Assembly (NCBI RefSeq): GCF_025854335.1
Contig: NZ_CP107716.1
Location: 1,419,001 to 1,483,000, forward strand
Origin: Pelagibacterium flavum
GTDB taxonomy: Bacteria; Pseudomonadota; Alphaproteobacteria; Rhizobiales; Devosiaceae
Reading direction: 5' to 3'
Length of the DNA stretch: 64,000 bases
The translations under genes were made by a program, and so were the position numbers. Shown here piece by piece: positions 9,239 to 18,158 of the stretch. The notes under the pieces are model-generated. The model was given only the letters and a program-made list of their open reading frames with translations. It made no database searches and was not told where the DNA came from. How positions within the stretch are numbered: position 1 is the stretch's first letter; each line of letters opens with the position of its first letter.

Positions 9239-10455
9239 TGACCCAAATCCTGCTGGCAACCGGCCTGATCGTTTCGCTGATTCTCGCGCTTTCCATTGTC
9301 GTAATGACAGCTCGCTCCATTCTCTCCCCGGCCAGACCGGTGGCGATCACCGTCAACCGAAACCGGGAGATCGTCGGCACAACCGGCACCAAACTGTTGA
9401 CCGCCCTCAACGACGCGGGAATTGCTGTTCCGTCCGCATGTGCGGGAGGAGGTACGTGCGGTCAGTGCCGGGTCGGTTTGCGCGAGGGAGGCGGTGAGCC
9501 CTTGCCCACCGAGACGGCGCTGCTGGGCCGCTCGGGGATCCGTGAGGGCCAACGGCTCTCCTGTCAGGTGGTCGTGCGTGGCCCTCTGGACGTTGAAGTT
9601 GCTGAAGATATCCTTTCGGCAGAACGGTGGACCTCGCAGGTGCTTTCGACCCGGCACCTCGCCCCCCTTATACGTGAACTTGTTCTGTCTATTCCTGGAG
9701 ACACCGCGTTCGACTTCGCAGCCGGCGCCTATGTCCAGGTCGACGCGCCCGCCTATGACCTCGGCCTGTCTGCGCTAAAGGCAGAGGCGCGGTTTGAACC
9801 CACGTGGAGCGAGCTGGGCGTGCGCGACCTGCGCGTGCACAATGCCGAGCCCACCCATCGGGCCTATTCGGTCGCAAGCCGCCCCGAAGACAAGAGCAAG
9901 ATTGTGCTCAATATTCGCCTCGCCTTGCCGCCCGCCGGTGCGCGCGATATTCTTCCGGGTATTGTCTCGTCCTATCTGTTCAGTCTCGAACCTGGCGACA
10001 GTGTCGAAGTTTCCGGCCCGTTTGGCGATTTCCGGGTCCAGGACACAGACAAGGAAATGATCTTTATCGGCGGCGGCGTCGGCATGGCGCCCCTTCGCGC
10101 CATGATCCACGAACAACTCGCCAAGGGGACCAGGCGCAAAATCAGCTTCTGGTATGGCGCACGGAGCGGTGCGGACATCTTCTATCGCGATGAGTTCGAT
10201 GCGCTCGCAAGAGAACACGAAAATTTCTCCTGGACCCTGGCGTTGTCCGAGCCGCAACCGGAGGATGGCTGGGAGGGGCCAGTCGGCTTCATTCATGAGG
10301 TGGTGCATGATCGCTACCTCAAGGACCATCCGGCGCCCCATGATTGCGAGTTTTATTTGTGTGGGCCGCCCCTGATGATCTCAGCGGTATTTGCCATGCT
10401 CGACGAAAACGGGGTCGAGCCAGCTTCCATCTTCAACGACGATTTCGGGATATGA
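9238..10455 (+). CDS. nqrF: Na(+)-NQR subunit F (NADH dehydrogenase/ferredoxin-type subunit)
   Basis: A 405-residue electron-entry subunit. The order is one N-terminal membrane helix (residues 4-26), a plant-type 2Fe-2S domain with cysteines in ACAGGGTCGQCRVG and LSCQV, an FAD domain (RAYSVASRPED) and an NADH domain (GGGVGMAPLRAM; CGPPLM near the end). It takes hydride from cytosolic NADH. Start ATG 9238 overlaps the nqrE stop; the longer upstream frame is out of the operon logic and overlaps nqrE. It ends coupled to apbE. Confidence 0.96.
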   Translation: MTQILLATGLIVSLILALSIVVMTARSILSPARPVAITVNRNREIVGTTGTKLLTALNDAGIAVPSACAGGGTCGQCRVGLREGGGEPLPTETALLGRSGIREGQRLSCQVVVRGPLDVEVAEDILSAERWTSQVLSTRHLAPLIRELVLSIPGDTAFDFAAGAYVQVDAPAYDLGLSALKAEARFEPTWSELGVRDLRVHNAEPTHRAYSVASRPEDKSKIVLNIRLALPPAGARDILPGIVSSYLFSLEPGDSVEVSGPFGDFRVQDTDKEMIFIGGGVGMAPLRAMIHEQLAKGTRRKISFWYGARSGADIFYRDEFDALAREHENFSWTLALSEPQPEDGWEGPVGFIHEVVHDRYLKDHPAPHDCEFYLCGPPLMISAVFAMLDENGVEPASIFNDDFGI

Positions 10456-11411
10456 CCATGCTGACGCGCCGTAGTTTTCTCGCCCTTACCGGTGCCGCCT
10501 CGCTGGCCCCAACCGCAGGCTGGGCCGCTGCTGGTGTCGATGTGATCGGAGGGGCTGCATTTGGCAGCTATTGGCGGCTGACGGTTCCAAGCGGCATTGA
10601 ACCGGCGCGCGCGGCACTTGAGACAATCGTCGACGATGTCGATCTTGAATTTTCTCCCTATCGGCCAAATAGCGCCCTGTCCGTGTTCAATGGCGCCATG
10701 ACAACGGACTGGCTGCCCGCTTCCGATCAGTTCCGGACGGTTCTGAGCAAGGGGCTCGATATCGCTCACCAGAGCCGGGGGGCCTTCGATCCAACCGTCG
10801 GCCCTGTTGTCGCGCGCTACGGTTTTGGCCCCATCCATGCTGAGGCCTGGGGACAGTATGAGGGGCTTGGGATCAACGAGGTGGCGGTTCGCAAGTCAGA
10901 TGCGGGGTTGAGCGCGGACCTTTGCGGCATCGCCAAGGGGCATGCGCTCGACCGGATGGCCGCGGCGCTGGAGGCGCAAGGTGTTGGAGACTTTTTGCTC
11001 GATCTGGGGGGCGAGCTGTGCGCGCGGGGAAGACATCCCGATGGCCGGGATTGGCAAGTGGCTATTGAAGGAGCATCTGGCACTCTGGGGATGGGGCTGA
11101 AGCTGCGCGACAGCGCCATCGCTACGTCGGGGATTTCGGCTCAGGTCTATGGCGTCGATGGCCATCAGGTCAGTCATATCATCGATCCTCGGACCGGGAG
11201 CCCGGTTTCGGGCCGAACGGTATCGGTTTCCGTAGTGGCCAAGAGCGCCGCAACCGCAGATGGCTGGGCGACGGCCCTGATGGCTATGGAGCACGATCAG
11301 GCACAGGCACTGGCCATCGAGCTGGGCCTGGATGCGGTTTTGCTGGTGCGCGACGGTGGGGCAATTCGGACCATTGCGGTCGGGGCCATTGGCGATCATG
11401 TGCTGGGTTGA
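10452..11411 (+). CDS. apbE: FAD:protein FMN transferase
   Basis: A 319-residue ApbE. It opens with a twin-arginine-like signal (RRSFLALTGAASLAPTAGWA), as expected for a periplasmic flavin transferase. Family motifs include FDPTVGP, LDLGGELCARG and SHIIDPRTGSPV. It attaches FMN from FAD to a threonine in (S/T)GAT motifs; in this operon only NqrC offers such a motif. ATGA overlap with nqrF supports start 10452. Confidence 0.94.
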   Translation: MTMLTRRSFLALTGAASLAPTAGWAAAGVDVIGGAAFGSYWRLTVPSGIEPARAALETIVDDVDLEFSPYRPNSALSVFNGAMTTDWLPASDQFRTVLSKGLDIAHQSRGAFDPTVGPVVARYGFGPIHAEAWGQYEGLGINEVAVRKSDAGLSADLCGIAKGHALDRMAAALEAQGVGDFLLDLGGELCARGRHPDGRDWQVAIEGASGTLGMGLKLRDSAIATSGISAQVYGVDGHQVSHIIDPRTGSPVSGRTVSVSVVAKSAATADGWATALMAMEHDQAQALAIELGLDAVLLVRDGGAIRTIAVGAIGDHVLG

Positions 11412-11420
11412 GGAGGCTTC

Positions 11421-11588
11421 ATGCTGATCCTGTTTACTCTTGTGGTCTTTTTGTTGGCGTTTGGCGGCCTGGCATTGGGCGTCGTGGCAGGGCGCCCGCC
11501 GATCAAGGGATCGTGCGGCGGCCTCGACTGCATCGAGGGCATCGAATGCGGTGTGTGCCGACGAAAAAGCGGAAGGAAGGCGCCTTGA
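11421..11588 (+). CDS. nqrM: Na(+)-NQR maturation protein NqrM
   Basis: A 55-residue protein: one N-terminal membrane helix (LILFTLVVFLLAFGGLALG) then a cysteine cluster CGGLDC…CGVC. This is the NqrM (DUF539) pattern; NqrM is needed to build the NqrD/NqrE iron centre. GAGGAGG lies just before the ATG. Its TGA overlaps the TTG start of the next gene. The gene is short enough to be missed by length-filtered gene finding. Confidence 0.9.
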   Translation: MLILFTLVVFLLAFGGLALGVVAGRPPIKGSCGGLDCIEGIECGVCRRKSGRKAP

Positions 11589-11974
11589 AGGGACAGATTT
11601 CGATCGCGCAGTTCATGGTTACCGATGTCAGGACGCTCTCGCCGGAAATCGAGATCGGGTTTGCCGCAGGATTTCTTATGGATGAAGGCATTGCGGGAGC
11701 GCCGGTGGTCAATGGCTCGGGCGAGCTTGTGGGGATACTCACCAAAAAGGATTGCTTTAAAGCTGCGCTAAACGCCGCCTATTACGGGCAGTGGGGCGGG
11801 AACGTTGAGCGCTATATGACACGAAACCCCGAGACCCTTGACGCGGCCACCGATATCGTTTCGGCTGCAGAGCGGTTCATTGCCCGGCCCTACCGCATGT
11901 TCCCGGTCCTCGATGAGGAGATGATGGTGGGAATACTGACCCGGTCTGATTTGTTGCGCAGTTTTCTGGTTTGA
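11585..11974 (+). CDS. CBS-domain protein (paired CBS)
   Basis: A 129-residue protein made of two CBS motifs (ISIAQFMVTDVRTLSPEIEI and the VERYMTRNPETLDAATDIV repeat), a Bateman module that binds adenosyl ligands. The TTG start overlaps the nqrM stop (TTGA) and follows GGAAGG; ATG further in would cut the first CBS strand. No effector domain is attached, so it probably acts as an energy or redox sensor. Co-translation with nqrM suggests a link to the NQR pump, but no direct role is known to me. Confidence 0.85.
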   Translation: MKGQISIAQFMVTDVRTLSPEIEIGFAAGFLMDEGIAGAPVVNGSGELVGILTKKDCFKAALNAAYYGQWGGNVERYMTRNPETLDAATDIVSAAERFIARPYRMFPVLDEEMMVGILTRSDLLRSFLV

Positions 11975-12053
11975 TCTCGCCCGCAACACAACCAGGCCCG
12001 AACCGGGCATGCAGACCATTCACTGTGACTAAACGGAAAGGTGAAGGATCGAG

Positions 12054-12725
12054 ATGATTGCCAAAGACATCATGAGCGCGCCGCTGATCACAGTCCGCGA
12101 CACGGCCCCTGTGTCCGATATTGCCCACATCCTCATCAACCAAAGGATCAGTGCGGTTCCGGTTGTCGATGCCAGTGGCAAGCTCACAGGTCTGGTGTCG
12201 GCCTCCGATCTGCTTGAACGCGAAGATATCGATACGGCGCCGGCGAGGAATTGGTTGCGGCAGAAGTTGTGGCCAAACTTGGCTGCAAAGGAGTTCAACA
12301 AGGCGCACGGCTCCAGGGCTGAGCACGTCATGACCAGAGATCTTGTGACAGTGTCCCAAGAGGCCGCGTTGACTGACGTCATCGCCAAGATGGTGAAGCG
12401 CGGCATACAGCGCGTGATCGTTGTCAATGACGAGGAGCCCGTGGGAATCCTCAGCCGAAGGGATGTTTTGCGTGCAATACTGGCGCAGCAGGAGCCGAGC
12501 CGTCAGAGTGTACGAGATGAAGACATCAGTAGAGACTTGCTCACCAAGCTTGAGCGGCAACCCTGGTTTTCCAAGGCGCGGGTGCAGGTTCGAGTCCGCG
12601 ACGGCGTGGTGACGCTATACGGGGTTGTTCACAGCAGGGACGAACGTGCCGCGCTGATCCTGGCGGCGGAAAAATGCCCCGGCGTGGCCGAGGTAATTGA
12701 CAGGACGGTGTCAGAGTTCATGTAG
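12054..12725 (+). CDS. CBS-pair and BON-domain protein
   Basis: A 223-residue protein: two CBS motifs (IAKDIMSAPLITV at the start, AEHVMTRDLVTVSQEA at about residues 88-103) and a C-terminal BON domain (VQVRVRDGVVTLYGVVHSRD, residues 178-197). There is no signal peptide, so it is cytoplasmic. BON domains bind phospholipid or small ligands. GAAGGATCGAG precedes the ATG. It lies 80 bases after the smaller CBS gene and is probably its own unit. Proteins of this layout are common in alphaproteobacterial stress clusters. Confidence 0.88.
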   Translation: MIAKDIMSAPLITVRDTAPVSDIAHILINQRISAVPVVDASGKLTGLVSASDLLEREDIDTAPARNWLRQKLWPNLAAKEFNKAHGSRAEHVMTRDLVTVSQEAALTDVIAKMVKRGIQRVIVVNDEEPVGILSRRDVLRAILAQQEPSRQSVRDEDISRDLLTKLERQPWFSKARVQVRVRDGVVTLYGVVHSRDERAALILAAEKCPGVAEVIDRTVSEFM

Positions 12726-12899
12726 TTCGAGCGTATTGCTCCAATGCCGATCACCTGCTGCCTTCCGACGCCAACGTCCGTTGGACTGAGACGAGGATGC
12801 TACTCGCTCGCCTCGGCGCAGTCTCCGGATGAGTGCCTTCAGACACATTAGACAGCGATCGGTCGGCCATGGGAACGATGTAGCAAAACGACTTCCAAG

Positions 12900-13424
12900 C
12901 TACTTTAAATCGTGAGCAGCCTGGCTATCCTCCTGATGGATGCAACCTGACGTGCGATCATTCTCCCAATAAATCCACACCATCCTGTCCAGCAGCCACA
13001 GCTTGGATAGCATGGCAATAGCAAGTCCGGTCGTTGTAAGCGCCAGATTCAGCACCACTAGGCCGGCAAAGAGGACAAGGGTGCCTGTAGCCGTTGCTAT
13101 CGTCAGAGCTCTGATTATTGGGATGTGATGGAGCAATTGAGAATGCTTGGGTCGTTGGAGCCACACGTGCTCGCCAAGAACCCCCTGCGACATCCAGTTG
13201 TCGATGGATGACGGTGGCGGGAAAACGCGGGGGTTCATCCATGTCCAGACGAGAACTGCTGCAACGGCAAGCAGCGCCCACCACCCGATCCAGAGGCGGC
13301 TCCATCCAGCGATGGCAAGCAGAGGCAGGATCGAAGTTCTCGACCAACCACTCCAAGGATTGGCATGTCGCGCCCAGTCTGTAGCGCTCATTGCCATGAG
13401 ACGTTCAAGGCCAAAACGATTCAT
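12900..13424 (-). CDS. DUF6653-like membrane protein
   Basis: A 174-residue protein with two hydrophobic hairpins: about residues 32-62 (SILPLLAIAG…LLAVAAVLVW) and 105-145. The segment WMNPRVFPPPSS after the first hairpin and the aromatic end RMVWIYWEN are recognisable features of a small family found in salt- and marine-living bacteria and archaea. Function is unknown. GGAAGG precedes the ATG. It stands alone on the minus strand and faces the IS at 13564. Confidence 0.65.
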   Translation of the reverse strand: MNRFGLERLMAMSATDWARHANPWSGWSRTSILPLLAIAGWSRLWIGWWALLAVAAVLVWTWMNPRVFPPPSSIDNWMSQGVLGEHVWLQRPKHSQLLHHIPIIRALTIATATGTLVLFAGLVVLNLALTTTGLAIAMLSKLWLLDRMVWIYWENDRTSGCIHQEDSQAAHDLK

Positions 13425-13563
13425 GTCGTGCCTTCCATGACGCAGACCATATGTTGTCGTGTGTTAGAAGCGTTGCGCCAGTTCCGGCGATGCGCAATGC
13501 CCAACGGCACTATTGCCGCATGCGGCACCTATCTGCATCGAGTGCCCCAGGATTCGTTATCTA

Positions 13564-14414
13564 GGTCGTGTTGACAAAGTGGATTCCCAAATCAGGTGAA
13601 GTCTGATTCAACACTCCTCTTTATGGGGAGCGATGATGGCACGCGGCGATCTGACCGATGAAGAGTGGGCAGTAATCGAAGGGTTCTTGCCCACAGAGCG
13701 CGGACGGAAATCCCGCCCTGCTCATGATAATCGGCGTTTTCTCAACGGCATGCTGCATGTGCTGCGGGTTGGCTGCCCCTGGCGCGACATGCATGAGCGC
13801 TACGGCAAGTGGAACTCTGTCTATGTCCGGTTCCGGCGCTGGGCCGAACAGGGCGTCTGGGATGCCATCCTTGAAACGCTGGTCCAGATGGGGCTGACCG
13901 ATGACTGGCAGCATATGATCGACAGCACCACAGTTCGGGGCCATGTATCGGCAGCCGGCGCAAAAGGGGGACTCACAAGGAGGCTTTTGGTCGATCACGC
14001 GGCGGCTTTACGTGCAAAATCCACGCCCGCTGTGACAATCAGGGACGCCCTCTTGGCTTTGTCCTGACAGGCGGGCAAGCCTCGGACTATGGCGCGGTCG
14101 GCGAACTCATGGCCCTGCCGGTCAACAAGCCAAAGGCACTTCTGGCCGATAAGGGCTACGACGGCGATGCTGTTCGAGAAGCCCTGCTGCTACAGGGCAT
14201 CTTGCCAGTCATCCCGCCAAAGGCCAATCGCAAGGTTCATATTCCCTGCGACTTCTCCCGTTACAGAGACCGCAACCGCATCGAGCGCATGTTCGGGTAT
14301 CTCAAGCACATGCGTCGCATCGGCACCCGGTATGAGAAAACGGCTCTGTCATTCGCAAGCTTCCTCAACCTTGCAGCCATCCGCAGGTGGCTAAAAGACT
14401 TTGTCAACAGGACC
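13564..14414 (+). mobile_element. IS5-family (IS427 group) insertion sequence, 851 bp
   Basis: Near-perfect terminal inverted repeats: GGTCGTGTTGACAAAG on the left and GGTCCTGTTGACAAAG read inward on the right, one mismatch in 16. TA target duplications lie at 13562-13563 and 14415-14416. It carries one frameshifted transposase. No gene is visibly broken by this copy. Confidence 0.88.
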
Positions 14415-14417
14415 TAG
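13633..14417 (+). CDS. IS5-family transposase (orfA/orfB, -1 frameshift)
   Basis: Two overlapping frames: ATG 13633 to about 13970, then the -1 frame to TAG 14417. The slip site is a run of four A and five G near 13961-13970 (GCAAAAGGGGGA). DDE residues show in HMIDSTTVRGH, LLADKGYDGD and RNRIERMFGYLKH. GGGGAGCG precedes the start. The final TAG lies partly outside the element: its TA is the target duplication, so the host target completes the stop codon. Confidence 0.87.
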
Positions 14418-14454
14418 TTTTGGACTGGTTTAACCTCGCTCAAAAGTTGGGCCG

Positions 14455-15246
14455 CTATGCACGGATCCAATTGAAACACCCGATAGGCAGCATTGCATTA
14501 CTCACCAGGATCGCACCATAACTATACAATTCGGACGGGTTGCCCCCCAAAGCCATATCGACGGCCCACATTTGGCCCGATGCATCAGTGCCGATCATTC
14601 TGCCGTCCACCGCCACAATGGCAGCAATGGCCTGCTGCTCGGGGATGTCGGGCCGGAAAAGGACCACCATTTGCGTCTGATCCGGGGGCGGGAGAGCGGA
14701 AAGTGGGCCTGCTATGATCGCAGCTACGACGAGGGCAAGAGGCGAACTCATCGCGCGGCCCCCCCTGCCGCTCGTTCCGCTTCGGCGCATAATCCAGCCA
14801 ATAGCCGCAGGGACTATTCCGAACACCACGAACCAGAGCAAATCCCAGAACAGCGGGTTATCCACGTCCATGCGAATGCGATGAATGCCAAGCATCCAGT
14901 GAGAGAAAAAGCTGTCGAAAATATGCCAGACGCCGAAGCCTATCAGGGCATTTGAAAATAGGCGGCGATCCGCCCCCGCAGCCGGAAACTCTTTCCGCGC
15001 TCGCCAGAGGAGCCAAAGGCCAATGCCCGCGATGACGTACATCAGCACGTGAAAGATGCCGTCCCACAGAATGAGAACGCGAATATCCTGCCGCGCCTGT
15101 TCAACGCCGCTCAGCAGGTGGTGCCACTGCAATATCTGATGCAAAAGTATGCCGTCGAAGAAGCCGCCGATGCCGAAGCCAAGGGCGAACCCCGCCCATT
15201 CGAACCGGCCCGAGAACTGGCCATTTCTTGTTGTCGCGTCGGTCAT
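14455..15246 (-). CDS. DUF2243 membrane protein with an extra C-terminal domain
   Basis: A 263-residue protein. The first ~165 residues are the DUF2243 family: FGIGGFFDGILLHQILQWHH with its helix-embedded His-Asp pattern, DGIFHVLMY, and FDSFFSHWMLGIHR. Four helices are expected. After RRSGTSGRGGR comes another helix (SSPLALVVAAIIAGPLSAL) and an exported-looking ~70-residue tail with no family I know. DUF2243 proteins normally end earlier, so this is a fusion or read-on. Start ATG 15246 follows GGGAGCAGG. His/Asp residues inside helices suggest metal or haem binding; function unknown. Confidence 0.75.
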   Translation of the reverse strand: MTDATTRNGQFSGRFEWAGFALGFGIGGFFDGILLHQILQWHHLLSGVEQARQDIRVLILWDGIFHVLMYVIAGIGLWLLWRARKEFPAAGADRRLFSNALIGFGVWHIFDSFFSHWMLGIHRIRMDVDNPLFWDLLWFVVFGIVPAAIGWIMRRSGTSGRGGRAMSSPLALVVAAIIAGPLSALPPPDQTQMVVLFRPDIPEQQAIAAIVAVDGRMIGTDASGQMWAVDMALGGNPSELYSYGAILVSNAMLPIGCFNWIRA

Positions 15247-15328
15247 GGCTGCCTGCTCCCTTGATTCCTGAGTGACCAATATTTGAGGAGGTGGGGTAAA
15301 GTTCCCTTTGTGGGTGGATTGAGCCCGC

Positions 15329-16494
15329 CTAAATTTCTTCCACCCTTTGCACCAGAAGTAGGGACGCGAGTGATAATGCGCCGAAGAGAGCAAGTGTGAT
15401 ATCGAGTCCTAGCGCACCGCTGACGAGACCTGCCAGCGGTGGGGCGGCCACGCTGCCGGAAGCATAGAGCATGAGGACGGCGGTAAAATTGGTCGACGGA
15501 ATATCCGGGAACAGATGCTCGCTCCAGAAAGAGTAAACCGCGCTGAGCGCCATAACGCAAACACCTTGCAGAGCGGCGGAGACGAGAGTGCCGGGCCAGC
15601 TTTGCGGCATGAAGGCGAGGAGAAGCAGCGACGTCGCAGAGCTGAGGAACAATGCAAAGAGCAAGACACGAAGACCGGTCTTTTTAGCGATATCGCCAGT
15701 GAGAAGGCCCAGGCAACCCGCCACCCCGAAAGCCACGAATAGTACCGGACCGATCAGTTTGATCTGGATACCAGCCAGCCCGCCGGACTGAGAAATGTGG
15801 TCGATCCAATAGGACAAATAGGTGCCATTTGTCGCGCCAAAGGAAAAGGCGAGGCCGTAGAGGGGCACTGCCTCTGTGCACCGAAGTCGCTCGAACGTCT
15901 TGCGCATGTCGAGGCGACCTCCCCGGGCGAAGCCGTCTTGCTTCGACAGGAGAACCTGGGGAGCAACAACGACGCCAAGCGCTATCGCAGCAAATACCCA
16001 CCACGCGATCCGCCAGGACATCCCCGAGCTGGCCACGGCCAGGGAAGAAGTCCGGAGGCGATGATCCCGAATGTAGTTCCGGTACTGACGATCGACAGGA
16101 CCCGTTTCTGATACCGCTCCGCAACCGCTTTTTCAGCCATGCCGTTGAAAGGGGGCCAAGCAAAGCCAGCGCTCGCAGAAGCGAGAGCAATCCCGATGCT
16201 CATCGATATCAAGCCGGGAGCGAAGGCGGTGAGGGCGAACCCCGCCGTCGCCAGACTCCCCCCTATGAGCACGGGCAACCGCGGTCCGAAACGCGGCGTC
16301 AGCCAGCCAGTCATAAACAGGGCAAGAAAGAAGGCGGCAAAGGCCAAACCAGCGATGACGCCGACGGCACGCGTGCCGAAACCGAACTCGTTCCTCAACT
16401 GGGGGAGAAAAATCCCGTAAGCTATCCGGCCGGGACCGAAAGTGACGGCCGTGGCGATGAAACCCGTCAATGCAATTCGGCTTCGTACCGCCAC
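15329..16494 (-). pseudogene. Major facilitator superfamily transporter, frameshifted
   Basis: Two frames on the minus strand together make one ~390-residue MFS transporter. The N-terminal half (16494 to about 16050) has six helices, including the loop GWLTPRFGPRLP. The C-terminal half (about 16040 to 15329) continues with SSGMSWRIAWWVFAAIALGV and five further helices. They meet in a GGACTTCTTCCCTGGCCGTG tract near 16030-16055 where one base too few, or two too many, shifts the frame. This is a real recent mutation or an assembly error. Substrate unknown. Confidence 0.8.
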
Positions 16495-16635
16495 TACACC
16501 ACCTCGTTCTCATCGCACATGCGGAAGTGGCCGGCAGCGGAATGCGTTCCGTGCAGAGGTTCAAATTGAGACTTAGTGTCCTGAGTTATGAAGCAGGTGG
16601 CGGCTTTCCTCCGGTAGTTGCGTATTGGAGCGAGC

Positions 16636-16708
16636 GAAATGGCAGCAGATGCCGAATGTCGGCTTTCTCCAACTCATCGCCGAAACCCGACAGGCCGGTA
16701 ACGGCCCC
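16636..16708 (+). repeat. Dispersed intergenic repeat, copy B
   Basis: 73 bases from GAAATGGCAGCAG to ACGGCCCC, with the family landmarks CGAATGTCGGCTTTCTCCAA, TCGCCGAAACC and CGACAGGCCGG. It lies between the broken MFS gene and the short recombinase. Closest by eye to copies C and D. Confidence 0.75.
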
Positions 16709-16765
16709 GCGGCTGCCGGTCCCAGCGTTACTCTTTTGGCCAATCACGGCCATAGGAGAACTTCG

Positions 16766-17398
16766 ATGGGATTTTCACGATATGATGCTGCAGCCCGAGG
16801 ACGGGCTGCATGGAGTGCAGGCAAGATCGTAGGGACCAAGCGCCCTTTAACGCAGAAGCAGATCTGGGCGATCCGCTTCTTTCTGGATCGGGAGGGCCGA
16901 GTTCGAGATCGGGCCCTGTTCGATCTTGCGATCGACAGCAAGCTCCGCGGTTGCGATCTGGTCAAGATCAAGACCGGTGACTTGGTCACAGGGTCGGAAA
17001 TTCGAACCCGGGCAATGGTGGTTCAGCAGAAGACCGGACGTCCTGTCCAGTTCGAACTCACCAGCGATGTAAGAGCCAGCCTTCTCACTTGGCTCGAGAG
17101 GCGGGCGGGCAGTGTCAGTGATTATGCGTTTCCAAGCCGCGTCGACCACGATCACCATATGAGCACGCGACAGTATGCCCGTTTGGTCGATGAGTGGGTC
17201 ACAGCCATCGGCCTTCGATCATCCGACTACGGAACGCATTCACTCCGAAGAACGAAGGCGGCCATGATCTACAAGGCCACCGGTAACCTCCGCGCCATCC
17301 AGATCCTGCTCGGACACACCAAGATCGAGAACACTGTTCGGTATCTTGGCGTGGATATCGAGGATGCTCTGCTTCTGGCTGAACGGACCGAAATCTGA
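16766..17398 (+). CDS. Short tyrosine recombinase/integrase
   Basis: A 210-residue catalytic domain of a tyrosine recombinase with almost no N-terminal arm- or core-binding domain. The active-site set is complete: Arg in SKLRGCDLVKIKTGD, HSLRR, the LLGHTKIENT histidine and the nucleophile in VRYLGVD. Start ATG 16766 follows AGGAG; upstream codons in frame run into the dispersed repeat and are not part of the protein. Small integrases of this type are common in alphaproteobacteria and often not tied to a visible element. No attachment site is seen beside it. Confidence 0.88.
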   Translation: MGFSRYDAAARGRAAWSAGKIVGTKRPLTQKQIWAIRFFLDREGRVRDRALFDLAIDSKLRGCDLVKIKTGDLVTGSEIRTRAMVVQQKTGRPVQFELTSDVRASLLTWLERRAGSVSDYAFPSRVDHDHHMSTRQYARLVDEWVTAIGLRSSDYGTHSLRRTKAAMIYKATGNLRAIQILLGHTKIENTVRYLGVDIEDALLLAERTEI

Positions 17399-17405
17399 TT
17401 AGGGA

Positions 17406-17434
17406 GCGGTCATCCGCTCAGCATGGATGACCGC
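17406..17434 (+). terminator. Hairpin after the short integrase
   Basis: GCGGTCATCC and GGATGACCGC form a perfect 10-bp stem around a 9-base loop, eight bases after the integrase stop. No long T run follows, so it could act as a terminator or only protect the 3' end. Confidence 0.5.
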
Positions 17435-17688
17435 TTCGCAAGGCAGGCCATACGCTCACAGATGCCGACACGGGGGTGGAAAGCGGAAATGCCGCTTTCA
17501 TCAGCCAACTCTTCCAAGCGGAAGTTGTCGAACGACCTGCCAAATGCCGTCGAGCAAGACATTGATCGTCGGCAAAGCTGCTATGGTAGCGCTACGCGCC
17601 CGCCCTTTAAGCCTCGTCCTGATGCTGGCTGGCGCGAAGTCGGCTCTCGTTCGCAAGAGCAGTTCTCACGGAAGGACCTTGCCTCCGA

Positions 17689-18093
17689 TCATTTTGGCGA
17701 CAGGGTTTCAATGATCCGGCAATCGGCGACGATGCCACACTCGCATTGGTCGATCATTCGGTCGAGTTCTGCCTTGAGCGCCATCAGATCAGTGATCTTC
17801 TTTTCGACCTCTGCACGATGTTCGCTAGCGATGGCATCAACTGCTGCGCAGGATTGTCCGCGATTGTCGGAGAGGGCGAGAAGCGCTCTGATTTGGTCGA
17901 GTGAGAAGCCGAGGTCACGTGCCCGACGGATAAAACTCAGCCGGTTCAGATGATCCGGCTCATAGGCCCGATAGTTACCTTCGGTACGTGAGGGCTCGGG
18001 CAGTAGACCGTTCTTCTCGTAGAACCGGATCGTCTCAACCTTGGTACTGGTTTGCTTTGCAAGATGACCGATCGTCAGAATGGAAGAGTTCAT
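17689..18093 (-). CDS. MerR-family heavy-metal regulator (CadR/PbrR type)
   Basis: A 134-residue MerR protein: N-terminal winged helix (TIGHLAKQTSTKVETIRFYEKNG begins the domain), coiled dimer helix, and a metal-binding pattern with Cys in GQSCAAVD and in DQCECGIVADC. Spacing of these cysteines is that of CadR/PbrR regulators of Cd, Pb or Zn. ATG 18093 is preferred over a longer frame because a 19-base dyad (18101-18119) of the same type as the two in the zntA promoter region lies immediately upstream and would otherwise be coding. It should activate the ATPase promoter and repress itself. Confidence 0.9.
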   Translation of the reverse strand: MNSSILTIGHLAKQTSTKVETIRFYEKNGLLPEPSRTEGNYRAYEPDHLNRLSFIRRARDLGFSLDQIRALLALSDNRGQSCAAVDAIASEHRAEVEKKITDLMALKAELDRMIDQCECGIVADCRIIETLSPK

Positions 18094-18100
18094 TGCATGA

Positions 18101-18119
18101 CCCTGTAGCAAATACAGGG
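18101..18119. promoter_or_regulatory. MerR-type operator 1 (upstream of the regulator)
   Basis: CCCTGTA-gcaaa-TACAGGG, a perfect 7-bp dyad with 5-base centre, starts eight bases before the regulator start codon. The same arms recur at 19318 and 19417, so all three are probably bound by the same regulator. Confidence 0.75.
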
Positions 18120-18158
18120 GCACTGTAGGTTCGATGTCGATGTTTGTCGATCTTGACG

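Noticed and set aside
12580..12600. GGTTCGAGTCC, a T-arm-like string
   Set aside because: It lies inside the BON domain of a coding CBS-BON gene and no tRNA fold surrounds it.
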